Positions 55,604-64,000 of a stretch of 64,000 nt of DNA are shown here, in pieces. A model generated the notes under the pieces. The model searched no databases. It was not told where the DNA came from and saw only the letters and a program-made list of their open reading frames with translations. The translations under genes and the position numbers were made by a program. Where the stretch lies: contig BSBN01001483.1 of assembly GCA_027924645.1 (NCBI GenBank), positions 248,001 to 312,000 of the forward strand, given 5' to 3'. The first letter of the stretch is position 1. The number at the start of each line of letters is the position of its first letter. The stretch comes from Cunninghamia lanceolata (Eukaryota; Streptophyta; Pinopsida; Cupressales; Cupressaceae).

Positions 55604-58600
55604 TCAGGCCTGGAAATAATGTTTGAGGAATTGTCCATTGACTGGCAACGGAACATCCTCACCTGTCAGGTTCTTAAGCCTATAAGTGCTGTCTCCTAAA
55701 ATTTTAGAAATCGGAAAGGGACCTATCCATAATCTATCAAACTTACCATGGTCGCCTTTCTTTTCATGGGCTTTATCCCACATCAGGACTAAATCGGATA
55801 TCCTGAAAGCTTTAATTCTGGCTCTTTTGTCAAACCAGCATTTGACAACAGCCTGATGTTTTGCAAATTGGTCAATCACTTGACTTCGTTTTTCTTCCAG
55901 GTGCATCAACTGCAGCAACCTGACTTCCTGTTTATTATCTATGCCCAGATACTCTTGGGCAAACTGAAGAGTAGGAATTTTCAAGTTTACAGGGAGGATA
56001 GGATCTACCCCATACACTAATTGGAAGGGTGAGTTTCCTAATGCGGTTTTCATTCTAGTTCTGTCTACCCATAAGGCATATTTCAGAAATGAGTTCCATT
56101 CCCTGGGATTTTTCTCTATCAATTTTCTTATGATACTCAGTAAATTCTTGTTGGTGGATTCTGCTAATCCATTTTCCTGGGGATAGTAGTTGGATGAAAA
56201 CTTAAGTATGATCCCATGATCAAAAGCCCAACTTGACAATTTGGTGGAAATGAAGGCAGAACCATTATCACTTACCAATGCATAAGGAATTCCATACCTG
56301 GTGACAATGTTGCTTTCCAAAAATTTAATGACATCATCCGCAGTACAAGTTTTGCTGCTGATAGCCTCAGTCCATCTGGTACAATAATCAGTAATCGTCA
56401 GGACATACCTATGGCCTGAGGAAGACGGAGGATTGATCAGTGCTATGAAATCCATGCCCCACTGTGCAAATGGGCGCTCTTCCATCACTGGTTGCAACGG
56501 TTGTGCAGCATATTTCTCTCTGTTGGCAGCAACCTGGCAAACATGACAACATTTAACATGATCAACCGTGTCTTTAAAAATTGTAGGCCAGTAATATCCT
56601 GCTTTGAGGATTGCATGTGTTGTGGCCAACGCTGATCCGTGGGCAGTTCCAAACTTGTCATGTAACTCTGTCAAAACTTTATTTGCTTCTGGTTTCTCTA
56701 AGCATCTCAAGTATATCCCTTCATAATTCTTTTTAAACAGGGTTCCTCCCTTTATCATATACTTCTGGGATCTTATCTTTAAGGCTCTTCTCTGTGAGGC
56801 TTGCATTCTTGAAGGACATCTTCCAGTGATAAGGATGTGCCTGATGTCTGAATACCATTCTCTATTGTCTTTCTCATTGATCACATACTGCTGACTGATG
56901 ATGTTTGGATCAGTTTCACATATCATCTGGCTCAGAGCTTGTCCTCTTACCAGCTTCATGGGTGTGATCTCCATGTCATATTCTTGTAATACAGTAATCC
57001 ATTTGGCTCTTTTTTCACCAGGTTCACTCTGCATCAGCAGCATCTTCACTGCTGCATCTGGTACCATAGCAATCACTTTACTTCTTAGTATGTAATGTCT
57101 GAATTTCTTTACTGCTCTGACTAATGCAAGTGCCTGTCTTTCAACATCTACATATCTCAACTCAGCATCCCTGAAAGGACAGCTCATGAAGGCAATTGGT
57201 TTCTCTTCTTTCTCTTCATTTCTTTGAGTTAACACTGCTGTAGAAGTATGTTCTGAGGCAAATGAGTAGATGTAGAAATCTCTTGTATAATCTGGACTGA
57301 TGAGGACAGGAGCATCTGAAATGGCCTTGTTTATATCTTCAAAGGCAGCCTTGGCTTCTGGTGTCCACTCAATTTGTGCATCCTTTTTCAACATGGCATT
57401 CAGTGGTCTGACAATCTCAGCAAAGCCGGTGATGAACTTCCTCACAAAATTTATCTTACCAAAATAAGATTTACGTTCCTTTTTGCTTCCTGGAAGTTGT
57501 AACTTCATAATGGATTCCACCCTGTCAGGATCAATGATAATTCCATCTTTTGTGATCAGGTGGCCTAGTAACTTTCCTGTTGTGACCCCGAATATGCACT
57601 TCTTAGGATTCAAAGATATTCCATATTCTTCACATTTCTTCAGTACACTTCTGAGATCGGCAACATGATTTCCCCTTTCCTTGGAGAATACTGTCAAGTC
57701 ATCCATGTAGATGACTATACATTTTCCTATTAAGCCTCTGAAGGCTATGTCCATTGCTCGCTGGAATGTAGCTCCAGCATTTATAAGTCCAAATGGCATA
57801 CGTCTATATGCAAATATCCCCCACTTTGTGGTGAAGGCAGTTTTCAATCTGTCAATTTTATCTACCATTACTTGGTTGTATCCTGAAAAACCATCTAAGA
57901 AGGACATCATTTTGGCTCCATTCACAATTTGTAGAACTTCATCCAAAGAGGGTAAAGGATAATTATCCTTTTTTGATGCTCTGTTCAGGTTCCTGAAATC
58001 TACACATAACCTGATGTCTCCATTCTTCTTTCTGACGGGCACAAGATTCGCCACCCAAGTGGAGTGCCTGACAGGAAATATTATCCGGGCATTTAATAAT
58101 TTCTTGACTTCTTCAAGGATGATTGGTTCAAGCAGAGCATTGACTGGCCTCTGCTTCTGTCTGAAAGGTTTTGCATCTGGCTTGAGAGGTATAGTATGAG
58201 TTATGACAGAAGTGTCATATGTCTTTAGCTCATCATAAGTCCATGCAATTACATGTATGTAATCTTTAAGGGCCTGAGTTATTCCTTCTAACTCTTCTGG
58301 TGTACAAACCTTACCCAATAAGACGTTTCTCTTGTCATCAGCTTGTCCAATATTCACCTGTGAATATTGACCTCCATCTGCCTTAGGCAGATCCTTATGT
58401 TTAAGCATATTATCTAGATCAAAGGCTCTTTCTAATTCAATCATACCTTTGGGAATTCTATTGCTAGGTAACTCTAATATCTCATCTTCTTCCCAGACAT
58501 GATCTTCCATACCATTCTCATCTATAATCTGAGCTTCAAATATGTCTCTGTTTGATATGAAGTCCAGGATGTGCTGATCATCATCAAACACCTGGAGATT

Positions 58601-61315
58601 AGTCACATTGTCAGGTACTGAAGGTACTGACACCAATTCTACTGAAAATCTCTTTAGACTAGATATAGACAGCGGTTCCAACGTACTGGTGGCCTGGGTG
58701 AGTGCATCTGCCCTCTGGTTCTGTTCTCTTGGTACGTGAGTGACATTAAAGGCATCAAAGTCTTCAATCAGGTCCCACACTCGATGTCTGTAATTTGATA
58801 GCTTTCTGTAATTACAAGAGTAAATTCCTCTTACTTGTCTCACAACTAGTTCTGAATCTCCAAAGACATGCAAGATCTTCACTTTCTTCTTATGAGCAAA
58901 CAACAGTCCATGAATCAGAGCTTCATACTCTGCGACATTATTGGTGCAGGGGAACTGTAATCTATAAGCTGCTAAATAGGACTTCCCTGATGGATTAATA
59001 AGGTCAATTCCTACCCCTGCACCTTGCTTAGATTTGGATCCATCAAACCTCAGGATCCAAGGCTTATCTTCAGCAGGACATTTGTCTTTAGTAGGATATT
59101 TACTTGAACTTTCTTTCTTCTTTGCAGCTCTGGCTGCTGCTTCGCCTGATATCCACTTTAACTTGGGGATGTCATCCTCAAGTTTCTTCTTTCTTTTATT
59201 TGGTGAGCCTGATGGCTTTTCTGTTTTCTCTTCCATCTCAGCAGGAGGATGATGTTCAGCACATACAGCTGTATGCTTCTTCAAGATGTGTAAACACAGT
59301 GAGCAAGTTGTTTCTGAGTGAGGCACCTCATGCAGCCTACACCAACCTTTAATTAAAACCTCCTGGGGAGATTTACGCTGTTGTGTCATCTTTTCTATTT
59401 CTTTTACCAGAAATTCTTCGAACTTCGTCAGGTCACTGCCTTTGTCTTCATCAGACAACTCATAATCTGGTTCCATGAAGCAATCGCTACCAGGAGTGAT
59501 CTTTTCTTTGTCTACATCATTTATCTGATCGGACACCAGGATCTCTTCTATTTTTAGGATATGATCTTCATCATGATCTGTCGACTCTTCTGTTCCTGCA
59601 GAAGACAAATAAGAATTAGTATCATCATCATCATCAGATGTAGCACTCACCTCGGAATATGATGATGATGCTTCACTATACGTCTGCTCCAGTATCATCA
59701 TGTCTAAGCATGGTTCACAAGTCTTTTCTGAGTGTGCTTCGCCATGTAATCTACACCATCCATCAATCAAAATATCATTAGCAGGTATATTCAATAATTG
59801 GCAACATTTTACCTGAGTAGATAAATGCATCTCAAAATCTCTGAAGTGATCTATTTCATTCTTATTATCTGGATTATTATCAGATTCCATACTCGGCATG
59901 TCCTCATGATAATCATTATCATGATGATGATGAACATCAAGCATCAGGATCTCCTCTATTTTAACAGTTTGCAGCCTGATGCAATAAACTCCAGGTTCTA
60001 TGTTTACATACATGATCTCATTTGTTTTGTTATATTCTGTGATCATATGTTTCATCCTAGGCTCAGCATCAATCCTGATCTGATTATGTATACCTTTCCA
60101 TGATAACCACATATGACTGAAATCTGTGGACATGTATCCGTTGAGCGTTTTAGACCAGTCTCGGCTAAGTAACATCCCATATGTATCAGGTATGTCAACT
60201 ACCTGAATATCAATGTAATACTGGATCCGAGGATCAGATGCTAGCTGCATGTGAATGTGAGTCAGTTCTCCTACGACACTTACTTCTGTCTTGTCAAGTT
60301 GAGTGACCTTTTTTAAGGATTTAGCAGGACGCAGTCCCAATGTGTTACATATTGACAAAGGCATAACATTCGTTGAGGCTCCTGAGTCAACTAAACAGTT
60401 GTGCAAGTTCTTGCTAAACATTCTTATGGTGAGGAGAAATGGAGGTGATTCAGTTTTATCTCTATACAAGGTCATGTGGGAGGTTTCAGCGGCTTGGACT
60501 GTAGCTGACACTTTGGGCTTGATAGTATTATCTTTAGCAGCATGATCTTTGCCATTGGATTGACTTGAAAGATGATTATCCTCTTTAGGAGCAGGATCAT
60601 CTAGTGACTTCATGAATGCCCTTTTGATGGCAGGAGTTTTCAGTAACTCCGATAGGGACAGGCTGATCCTGATTTTCTTCATTTCATCAGCCAAATAGCT
60701 AACTAACTTGTCAGACTCTTGAGGTGCATTTACGACTTTTGTTACTATGTTTTGAGGAGACAAGTATTGAGCATTCACCTTAGGGAACCCAGGGTTATTG
60801 CTAGCCTTAGGATCAGGAGGTGTGTTGAAGTTGTTTGGAGGTAGAGATGATGTCAATGGACCAGCAGGTCTGTTGGCATTACTCCTCAGGTTATAATTGT
60901 GCTTACCAGGGTATTGCTGCTGGTATGCATGTACTTCCTCATGCTCTCTTGCAGGTTCATTTTCATCCTCAAAGGGGAAGACATAGTTTGTTTCAAAGGT
61001 TAAGGCAGATTCTTCACAGGTCTGATTATAATCCTGATGAGGCTGATTTGTGTACGTTTCTAGCACAAAAGCTGAGTCATATCCACAAGGAACTATTTCA
61101 TTTCCTTCTGCCTGAGGTGGATTTCTAGAAGTATTAGACACTTCAGTCTGAAAGATGCTGGCAGCAATCCTAAATTGTGGACAATCTAATTCTGCATGTG
61201 CATTGGTATTGTGGATCCTGCACCAATTGGTAAGGGCTGCCTTAGCAAGATTGACTCTGGTAGTCTGTTTGGCTTCACCAGGAGGCTGATTATCTAGGGT
61301 GATGGTAATGAACCA
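55604..61315 (-). CDS. Z pol polyprotein: protease, archaeal-type RNase H, RT, RNase H, integrase
   Basis: The frame is open from 61315 (after a TAA at 61318-61316) to a TGA at 55604 and overlaps the gag end by 22 nt in the -1 frame. Residues below count from a GTG at 61141. Protease: VDSGAS at 251-256. Knuckle-like modules WCRLH..HSE..C..C at about 462 and 600, plus one upstream of residue 1. Archaeal-type RNase H 694-820, with Asp700, Glu739, Asp762 and Asp812 all present. RT 985-1215, with YMDD at 1145-1148. Ty3 RNase H 1285-1410, with Phe1294 in place of the first catalytic Asp. Integrase 1494-1730: HHCC finger, then Asp1564, Asp1625 and Glu1661, the DD35E spacing. No internal stop. All catalytic sets except the second RNase H look intact, so this could be functional. 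Usual Tat order puts the archaeal-type domain after RNase H, not before RT. Confidence 0.9.
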   Translation of the reverse strand, partial: WFITITLDNQPPGEAKQTTRVNLAKAALTNWCRIHNTNAHAELDCPQFRIAASIFQTEVSNTSRNPPQAEGNEIVPCGYDSAFVLETYTNQPHQDYNQTCEESALTFETNYVFPFEDENEPAREHEEVHAYQQQYPGKHNYNLRSNANRPAGPLTSSLPPNNFNTPPDPKASNNPGFPKVNAQYLSPQNIVTKVVNAPQESDKLVSYLADEMKKIRISLSLSELLKTPAIKRAFMKSLDDPAPKEDNHLSSQSNGKDHAAKDNTIKPKVSATVQAAETSHMTLYRDKTESPPFLLTIRMFSKNLHNCLVDSGASTNVMPLSICNTLGLRPAKSLKKVTQLDKTEVSVVGELTHIHMQLASDPRIQYYIDIQVVDIPDTYGMLLSRDWSKTLNGYMSTDFSHMWLSWKGIHNQIRIDAEPRMKHMITEYNKTNEIMYVNIEPGVYCIRLQTVKIEEILMLDVHHHHDNDYHEDMPSMESDNNPDNKNEIDHFRDFEMHLSTQVKCCQLLNIPANDILIDGWCRLHGEAHSEKTCEPCLDMMILEQTYSEASSSYSEVSATSDDDDDTNSYLSSAGTEESTDHDEDHILKIEEILVSDQINDVDKEKITPGSDCFMEPDYELSDEDKGSDLTKFEEFLVKEIEKMTQQRKSPQEVLIKGWCRLHEVPHSETTCSLCLHILKKHTAVCAEHHPPAEMEEKTEKPSGSPNKRKKKLEDDIPKLKWISGEAAARAAKKKESSSKYPTKDKCPAEDKPWILRFDGSKSKQGAGVGIDLINPSGKSYLAAYRLQFPCTNNVAEYEALIHGLLFAHKKKVKILHVFGDSELVVRQVRGIYSCNYRKLSNYRHRVWDLIEDFDAFNVTHVPREQNQRADALTQATSTLEPLSISSLKRFSVELVSVPSVPDNVTNLQVFDDDQHILDFISNRDIFEAQIIDENGMEDHVWEEDEILELPSNRIPKGMIELERAFDLDNMLKHKDLPKADGGQYSQVNIGQADDKRNVLLGKVCTPEELEGITQALKDYIHVIAWTYDELKTYDTSVITHTIPLKPDAKPFRQKQRPVNALLEPIILEEVKKLLNARIIFPVRHSTWVANLVPVRKKNGDIRLCVDFRNLNRASKKDNYPLPSLDEVLQIVNGAKMMSFLDGFSGYNQVMVDKIDRLKTAFTTKWGIFAYRRMPFGLINAGATFQRAMDIAFRGLIGKCIVIYMDDLTVFSKERGNHVADLRSVLKKCEEYGISLNPKKCIFGVTTGKLLGHLITKDGIIIDPDRVESIMKLQLPGSKKERKSYFGKINFVRKFITGFAEIVRPLNAMLKKDAQIEWTPEAKAAFEDINKAISDAPVLISPDYTRDFYIYSFASEHTSTAVLTQRNEEKEEKPIAFMSCPFRDAELRYVDVERQALALVRAVKKFRHYILRSKVIAMVPDAAVKMLLMQSEPGEKRAKWITVLQEYDMEITPMKLVRGQALSQMICETDPNIISQQYVINEKDNREWYSDIRHILITGRCPSRMQASQRRALKIRSQKYMIKGGTLFKKNYEGIYLRCLEKPEANKVLTELHDKFGTAHGSALATTHAILKAGYYWPTIFKDTVDHVKCCHVCQVAANREKYAAQPLQPVMEERPFAQWGMDFIALINPPSSSGHRYVLTITDYCTRWTEAISSKTCTADDVIKFLESNIVTRYGIPYALVSDNGSAFISTKLSSWAFDHGIILKFSSNYYPQENGLAESTNKNLLSIIRKLIEKNPREWNSFLKYALWVDRTRMKTALGNSPFQLVYGVDPILPVNLKIPTLQFAQEYLGIDNKQEVRLLQLMHLEEKRSQVIDQFAKHQAVVKCWFDKRARIKAFRISDLVLMWDKAHEKKGDHGKFDRLWIGPFPISKILGDSTYRLKNLTGEDVPLPVNGQFLKHYFQA

Positions 61316-62700
61316 TTATTTGGCCTGGAGTTCCACATTCTAGGCTGTCTAGGAGGATTATTATTGTTTCCACCATTATTGTTGAAGTTATTGTTGTTAT
61401 ATCCTCTGTCAGGGTAGTTTGGTCTGTCATTGGAATAACTCCTATTCTGACCTGACTGCGAATAAAACCCTTGATTTCTCAAATGTGTTATTTCTGTGGT
61501 GAGTTTTCTGAGTTGAGCAGAAATTTCTTTGATTTCCTCCTTCTCCTCTTGAGCTTTGGCAACTACATTTTCAGTCTGAGGCTTGAAAAAGGAAGATCCA
61601 TGGTTACTGTTGGATAGATCGGTACCCTGAGGTGTCTGAGCATGTGCAGGATATTGTGGCAATTGGCTATTTCCGTTAGGAGGAGGCATAATACTCAATG
61701 GAGGTACTTGCAAAGGTGCAGGCATGACTGCTGGGGGTATCACTGATCCATTTGGATATTGTGCAGGATATTGTGAAGGATAAGCTGCAGGATATGATGC
61801 TGGATATTGTGCTTGCACGCCAGGCAAAGTAGGGAATACTATATTTGGAGTAGGAGCAGGTATCAACTGCTGATTTACCTTGATAGCTTCTTGAAAAGCT
61901 TCTGTCAATGTAGTGATCTGAGGATGTGTTCTTCTGATGAACATGGAAGTTAATGGATCCAGGGCTGAATAATAGATACTCCTAGCAGCAGCATCAGCCA
62001 CCACATATGGGGCAACTAGCTTGGACAACATTTTCTGGAACCTAGCATTGAAATTGGCAATAGGCTCATTCTCAAATCTTTTGATTGTGGCAAACATGTG
62101 GTAATTCATCGATGGATCAATAGGGACCTTGAACCTGTCAAGAAAGGCTTTCTCTAAGACAGCCCACGAACCGACAGAAGATTGACCAAGACTGATGAAC
62201 CAATTATAAGCCTCTTCCCCTAAGGAAAAAGGGAATAATCTGCACACCACGTCCTGATGTTCTACTCTGGCTCTGCAGCAAGCTTCTTTAAATGTCCTGA
62301 TATGATCATCAGCATCTTGATAAGGATGATATTTTGGACAAAGTTTGTCTGGATTCTTTGGTAACTCGTGATATGCATTAAAGGTCAAGGGTGACTCTGC
62401 TGCAAAGAAAGACATTGCAACCTGAGGGGCCTGAACTGGTGGTGCAGTTGGCTGAGGTTGAACTAAAGGTATACCATGGGTTTGAACAGGAGGTGTCACG
62501 GATATACCGGAAGGTATTTGCAAACCAACAGGAGTTACAGGAGGAGGTCCCGGTGAAGCTCTAGACGCACTAGATCCTGGAGTATGGTGAATGTCTACAG
62601 TCCTAGGTCTGAAACCTCTAATAGGCAATTCTTCAAAAACTTCACTAGGTCTAGACCTGGTATTTATCCTGTAAGCCAGGATTTCTCGATTTGGAGGCAA
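61294..62700 (-). CDS. Z gag
   Basis: 469 codons ending in TAG at 61294. The gag core spans residues about 100-290: DADDHIRTFKEACCRARVEH, EEAYNWFISLGQSSVGSWAV and IANFNARFQKMLSKLVAPYV, which match the plant retrotransposon gag pattern. The C-terminal part is Gln/Pro-rich, then Asn/Gly-rich (YNNNNFNNNGGNNNN), and has no CCHC knuckle. The first codon given is TTG; the first ATG in frame is codon 95 (62418), before SFFAAESPL. The frame is open only back to a TGA at about 62736. Either translation starts at 62418, giving about 374 residues, or the Pro-rich start is supplied in another way. The pol frame is -1 relative to this one. Confidence 0.85.
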   Translation of the reverse strand: MPPNREILAYRINTRSRPSEVFEELPIRGFRPRTVDIHHTPGSSASRASPGPPPVTPVGLQIPSGISVTPPVQTHGIPLVQPQPTAPPVQAPQVAMSFFAAESPLTFNAYHELPKNPDKLCPKYHPYQDADDHIRTFKEACCRARVEHQDVVCRLFPFSLGEEAYNWFISLGQSSVGSWAVLEKAFLDRFKVPIDPSMNYHMFATIKRFENEPIANFNARFQKMLSKLVAPYVVADAAARSIYYSALDPLTSMFIRRTHPQITTLTEAFQEAIKVNQQLIPAPTPNIVFPTLPGVQAQYPASYPAAYPSQYPAQYPNGSVIPPAVMPAPLQVPPLSIMPPPNGNSQLPQYPAHAQTPQGTDLSNSNHGSSFFKPQTENVVAKAQEEKEEIKEISAQLRKLTTEITHLRNQGFYSQSGQNRSYSNDRPNYPDRGYNNNNFNNNGGNNNNPPRQPRMWNSRPNNGSLPSP

Positions 62701-63117
62701 ATTGGCTGAAACTTTGCAAATATTGGTTAAATTTCACTGGATGAGGTGATATTTGCGATCAAATTGCAAATCAGACTGGATATTTATGAAATATTTGCGA
62801 AGATACTGCAAATATGACAGGATATTGGGATATCCTGACCCGTAGCACAAGATCTCAAGCGCCTAAGGCTCAAATTCTCAAAGCTTGAACAAATTTACGC
62901 ATCTTTAGCCGATATTAATGAATTCAGAGAGATCTACTGTAAAGCTTGCAATATTTATGTGAGATCTGGAAATCTTTACATAGAATGTGCATATACAAAC
63001 TTCTCACAGCAAATATTTACGTAATTTACTGAAATTCATGGGCGATCTGAGGCTACCTTACTCTTATACGTCATCAAACTTGAAAATACTGATGATGAGC
63101 GTGATCTTCCGGACTTG
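62701..63117 (-). other. Z leader
   Basis: Untranslated sequence between the primer-site region and gag. It contains GATATT and AATATTTGC words and no gene. Confidence 0.55.
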
Positions 63118-63135
63118 GCCCTCCTTCTAGCGCCA
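63118..63135 (-). other. Second, inner primer-site-like sequence of Z
   Basis: TGGCGCTAGAAGGAGGGC on the minus strand is preceded by CGCAACATAAAT, which looks like an LTR end. It duplicates the outer primer site 146 bp away with one base different (C instead of T at the fourth position). Confidence 0.65.
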
Positions 63136-63263
63136 ATTTATGTTGCGTTAGAAGCGAGGGGCCTGCAGATATGTTTGCAAGATTTAAAGCGGGCAAGCGG
63201 CTATACTAAGGCAGGGGATATCACTTCAACTGAAAAGAATTTATTTGCTGAGAAACAGCTCAA

Positions 63264-63281
63264 GCCCTCCTTCTAGCACCA
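63264..63281 (-). other. Primer binding site of Z
   Basis: TGGTGCTAGAAGGAGGGC, separated from the LTR end CCAACA by TAAAT. The leading TGG fits a tRNA CCA end; the tRNA is not assigned. Confidence 0.7.
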
Positions 63282-63286
63282 ATTTA

Positions 63287-64000
63287 TGTTGGTCATGATG
63301 TTAGTCACAAACAAACATAGAATAAAAGTACACATTAACCTTTATTCATCTTGAAAGATACAGTGAATTCAGAGAATTCATGATCCCAAGTCTCCAGTGA
63401 TTAGGTCTTAATCGACTGACGTTACTCAGTGGTTAATGTGAGTTGCTGTTTCCATTTTGGGGCCTTACGTGAAAATGCACTATCATCATGAAGTTCCTGC
63501 AGAAATTCCTTACAGAGAAGTCAAATTATACGGTTATTTGATGAAAAGAGGTAAAATACCTAGATCTTTGCATGATATTTTCAATTGTGCATGCTTAGTG
63601 TTCAAATATGCTAAATATTTATGATTATCTATGAGATGTCTGCATATTTTGGGTTGTTTGCTTAAGATTATCAGTTTATTTGCAATTGTGATAGTGAGAT
63701 GCTCTGAAATTGAAAGAAATTAAAGGAAATACTTCTAATTAAGTTGAACCTTTAGCTTTTGATCCACATACATGCTTGATACTGTCATGAGGAGAAGAAA
63801 TCAAACCATATGTTCACCAGGACATTCCACAGCTAGATACAGTTGATGCAAACTTCAGAGGATAATGAATGAAAGCAATACATGCAACATGATGAGCACT
63901 CCAAGGGACACAGCAAATCAAAGCACATATCCAGAATTCAGACACAGATTACTCAAGATTTACGAAGATTTGTAATCAAAATACTCTTCCCTTTCATTAA
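63287..64000 (-). repeat. 5' LTR of Z, partial at the window edge
   Basis: 714 bp of the LTR are present and align with 47946-48659 without gaps and with about 8 substitutions, mostly transitions. The remaining 250 bp or so, including U3 and TATA box, lie beyond the window. Confidence 0.95.

Larger units (their letters stand above)
47946..64000 (-). mobile_element. Z: young Ty3 element with open gag-pol and an extra sense frame
   Basis: On the minus strand: 5' LTR (from beyond 64000 to 63287), primer site, leader, gag (62700-61294), pol (61315-55604), spacer, a 1454-codon extra frame (53289-48928), polypurine tract (48927-48917), and 3' LTR (48913-47946). Over the shared 714 bp the LTRs differ at about 8 positions (about 1%), so insertion is recent. 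It lies in the 3' LTR of Y; the site on this side is CTTCC (47941-47945). Full length should be about 16.3 kb. Gag and pol have no internal stop, unlike every other element here. The archaeal-type RNase H suggests affinity to Tat, but its position is unusual. Confidence 0.9.

Overview
The window looks like intergenic nuclear DNA of a large-genome seed plant, probably a gymnosperm. This is an inference: there is no recognisable host housekeeping gene, AT content is high, and almost every readable protein belongs to a decayed LTR retrotransposon nested in another one. Plant signs include initiator-Met primer sites, Tat-type dual RNase H elements, a chromovirus, plant mobile domain (PMD) genes and GT-AG introns.

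Layout. 1-720 is a fragment that reappears inverted at 34.3-35.0 kb. X1 (1022-5417, minus) is the 5' half of a Ty3 element: a 1064-bp LTR, primer site, leader with minisatellites, and a gag-like frame interrupted by a 349-bp TRIM. X1 sits in V (5418-about 9.8 kb, plus), a coiled-coil reading frame followed by an LTR-like promoter region. A possible Ty1/copia LTR lies at 9829-10249. G (about 13.0-22.4 kb, minus) is a decayed chromovirus with a chromodomain, split by a complete but dead Ty1/copia element C1 (15938-20886, plus) with an exact 5-bp target duplication. W (about 25-28.5 kb, minus) has a coiled-coil frame, polypurine tract and LTR. X2 (about 29.47-36.54 kb, minus) has the same LTR type as X1, an integrase fragment, and a promoter-bearing, spliced PMD gene on the opposite strand. 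Y (36545-47945, plus) is a Tat-type element without visible gag, with dual RNase H and its own antisense spliced PMD gene; it is inserted in the X2 integrase. Z (47946 to beyond 64000, minus) is inserted in the 3' LTR of Y. It is young (LTR copies about 1% different) and still has open gag and pol.

The most notable material is in Z. Its pol carries an archaeal-type RNase H upstream of the reverse transcriptase and three Cys/His knuckle modules. Between pol and the 3' LTR lies a sense frame of 1454 codons, preceded by a splice-acceptor-like site and closed by seven premature stops, all TAG. Extra frames just before the 3' LTR also occur in V and W, while X2 and Y carry antisense PMD genes. The window is thus a sampler of gene-carrying retrotransposons. 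Only Z gag and pol are still open. All comparisons were made by eye, and boundaries called approximate are approximate.
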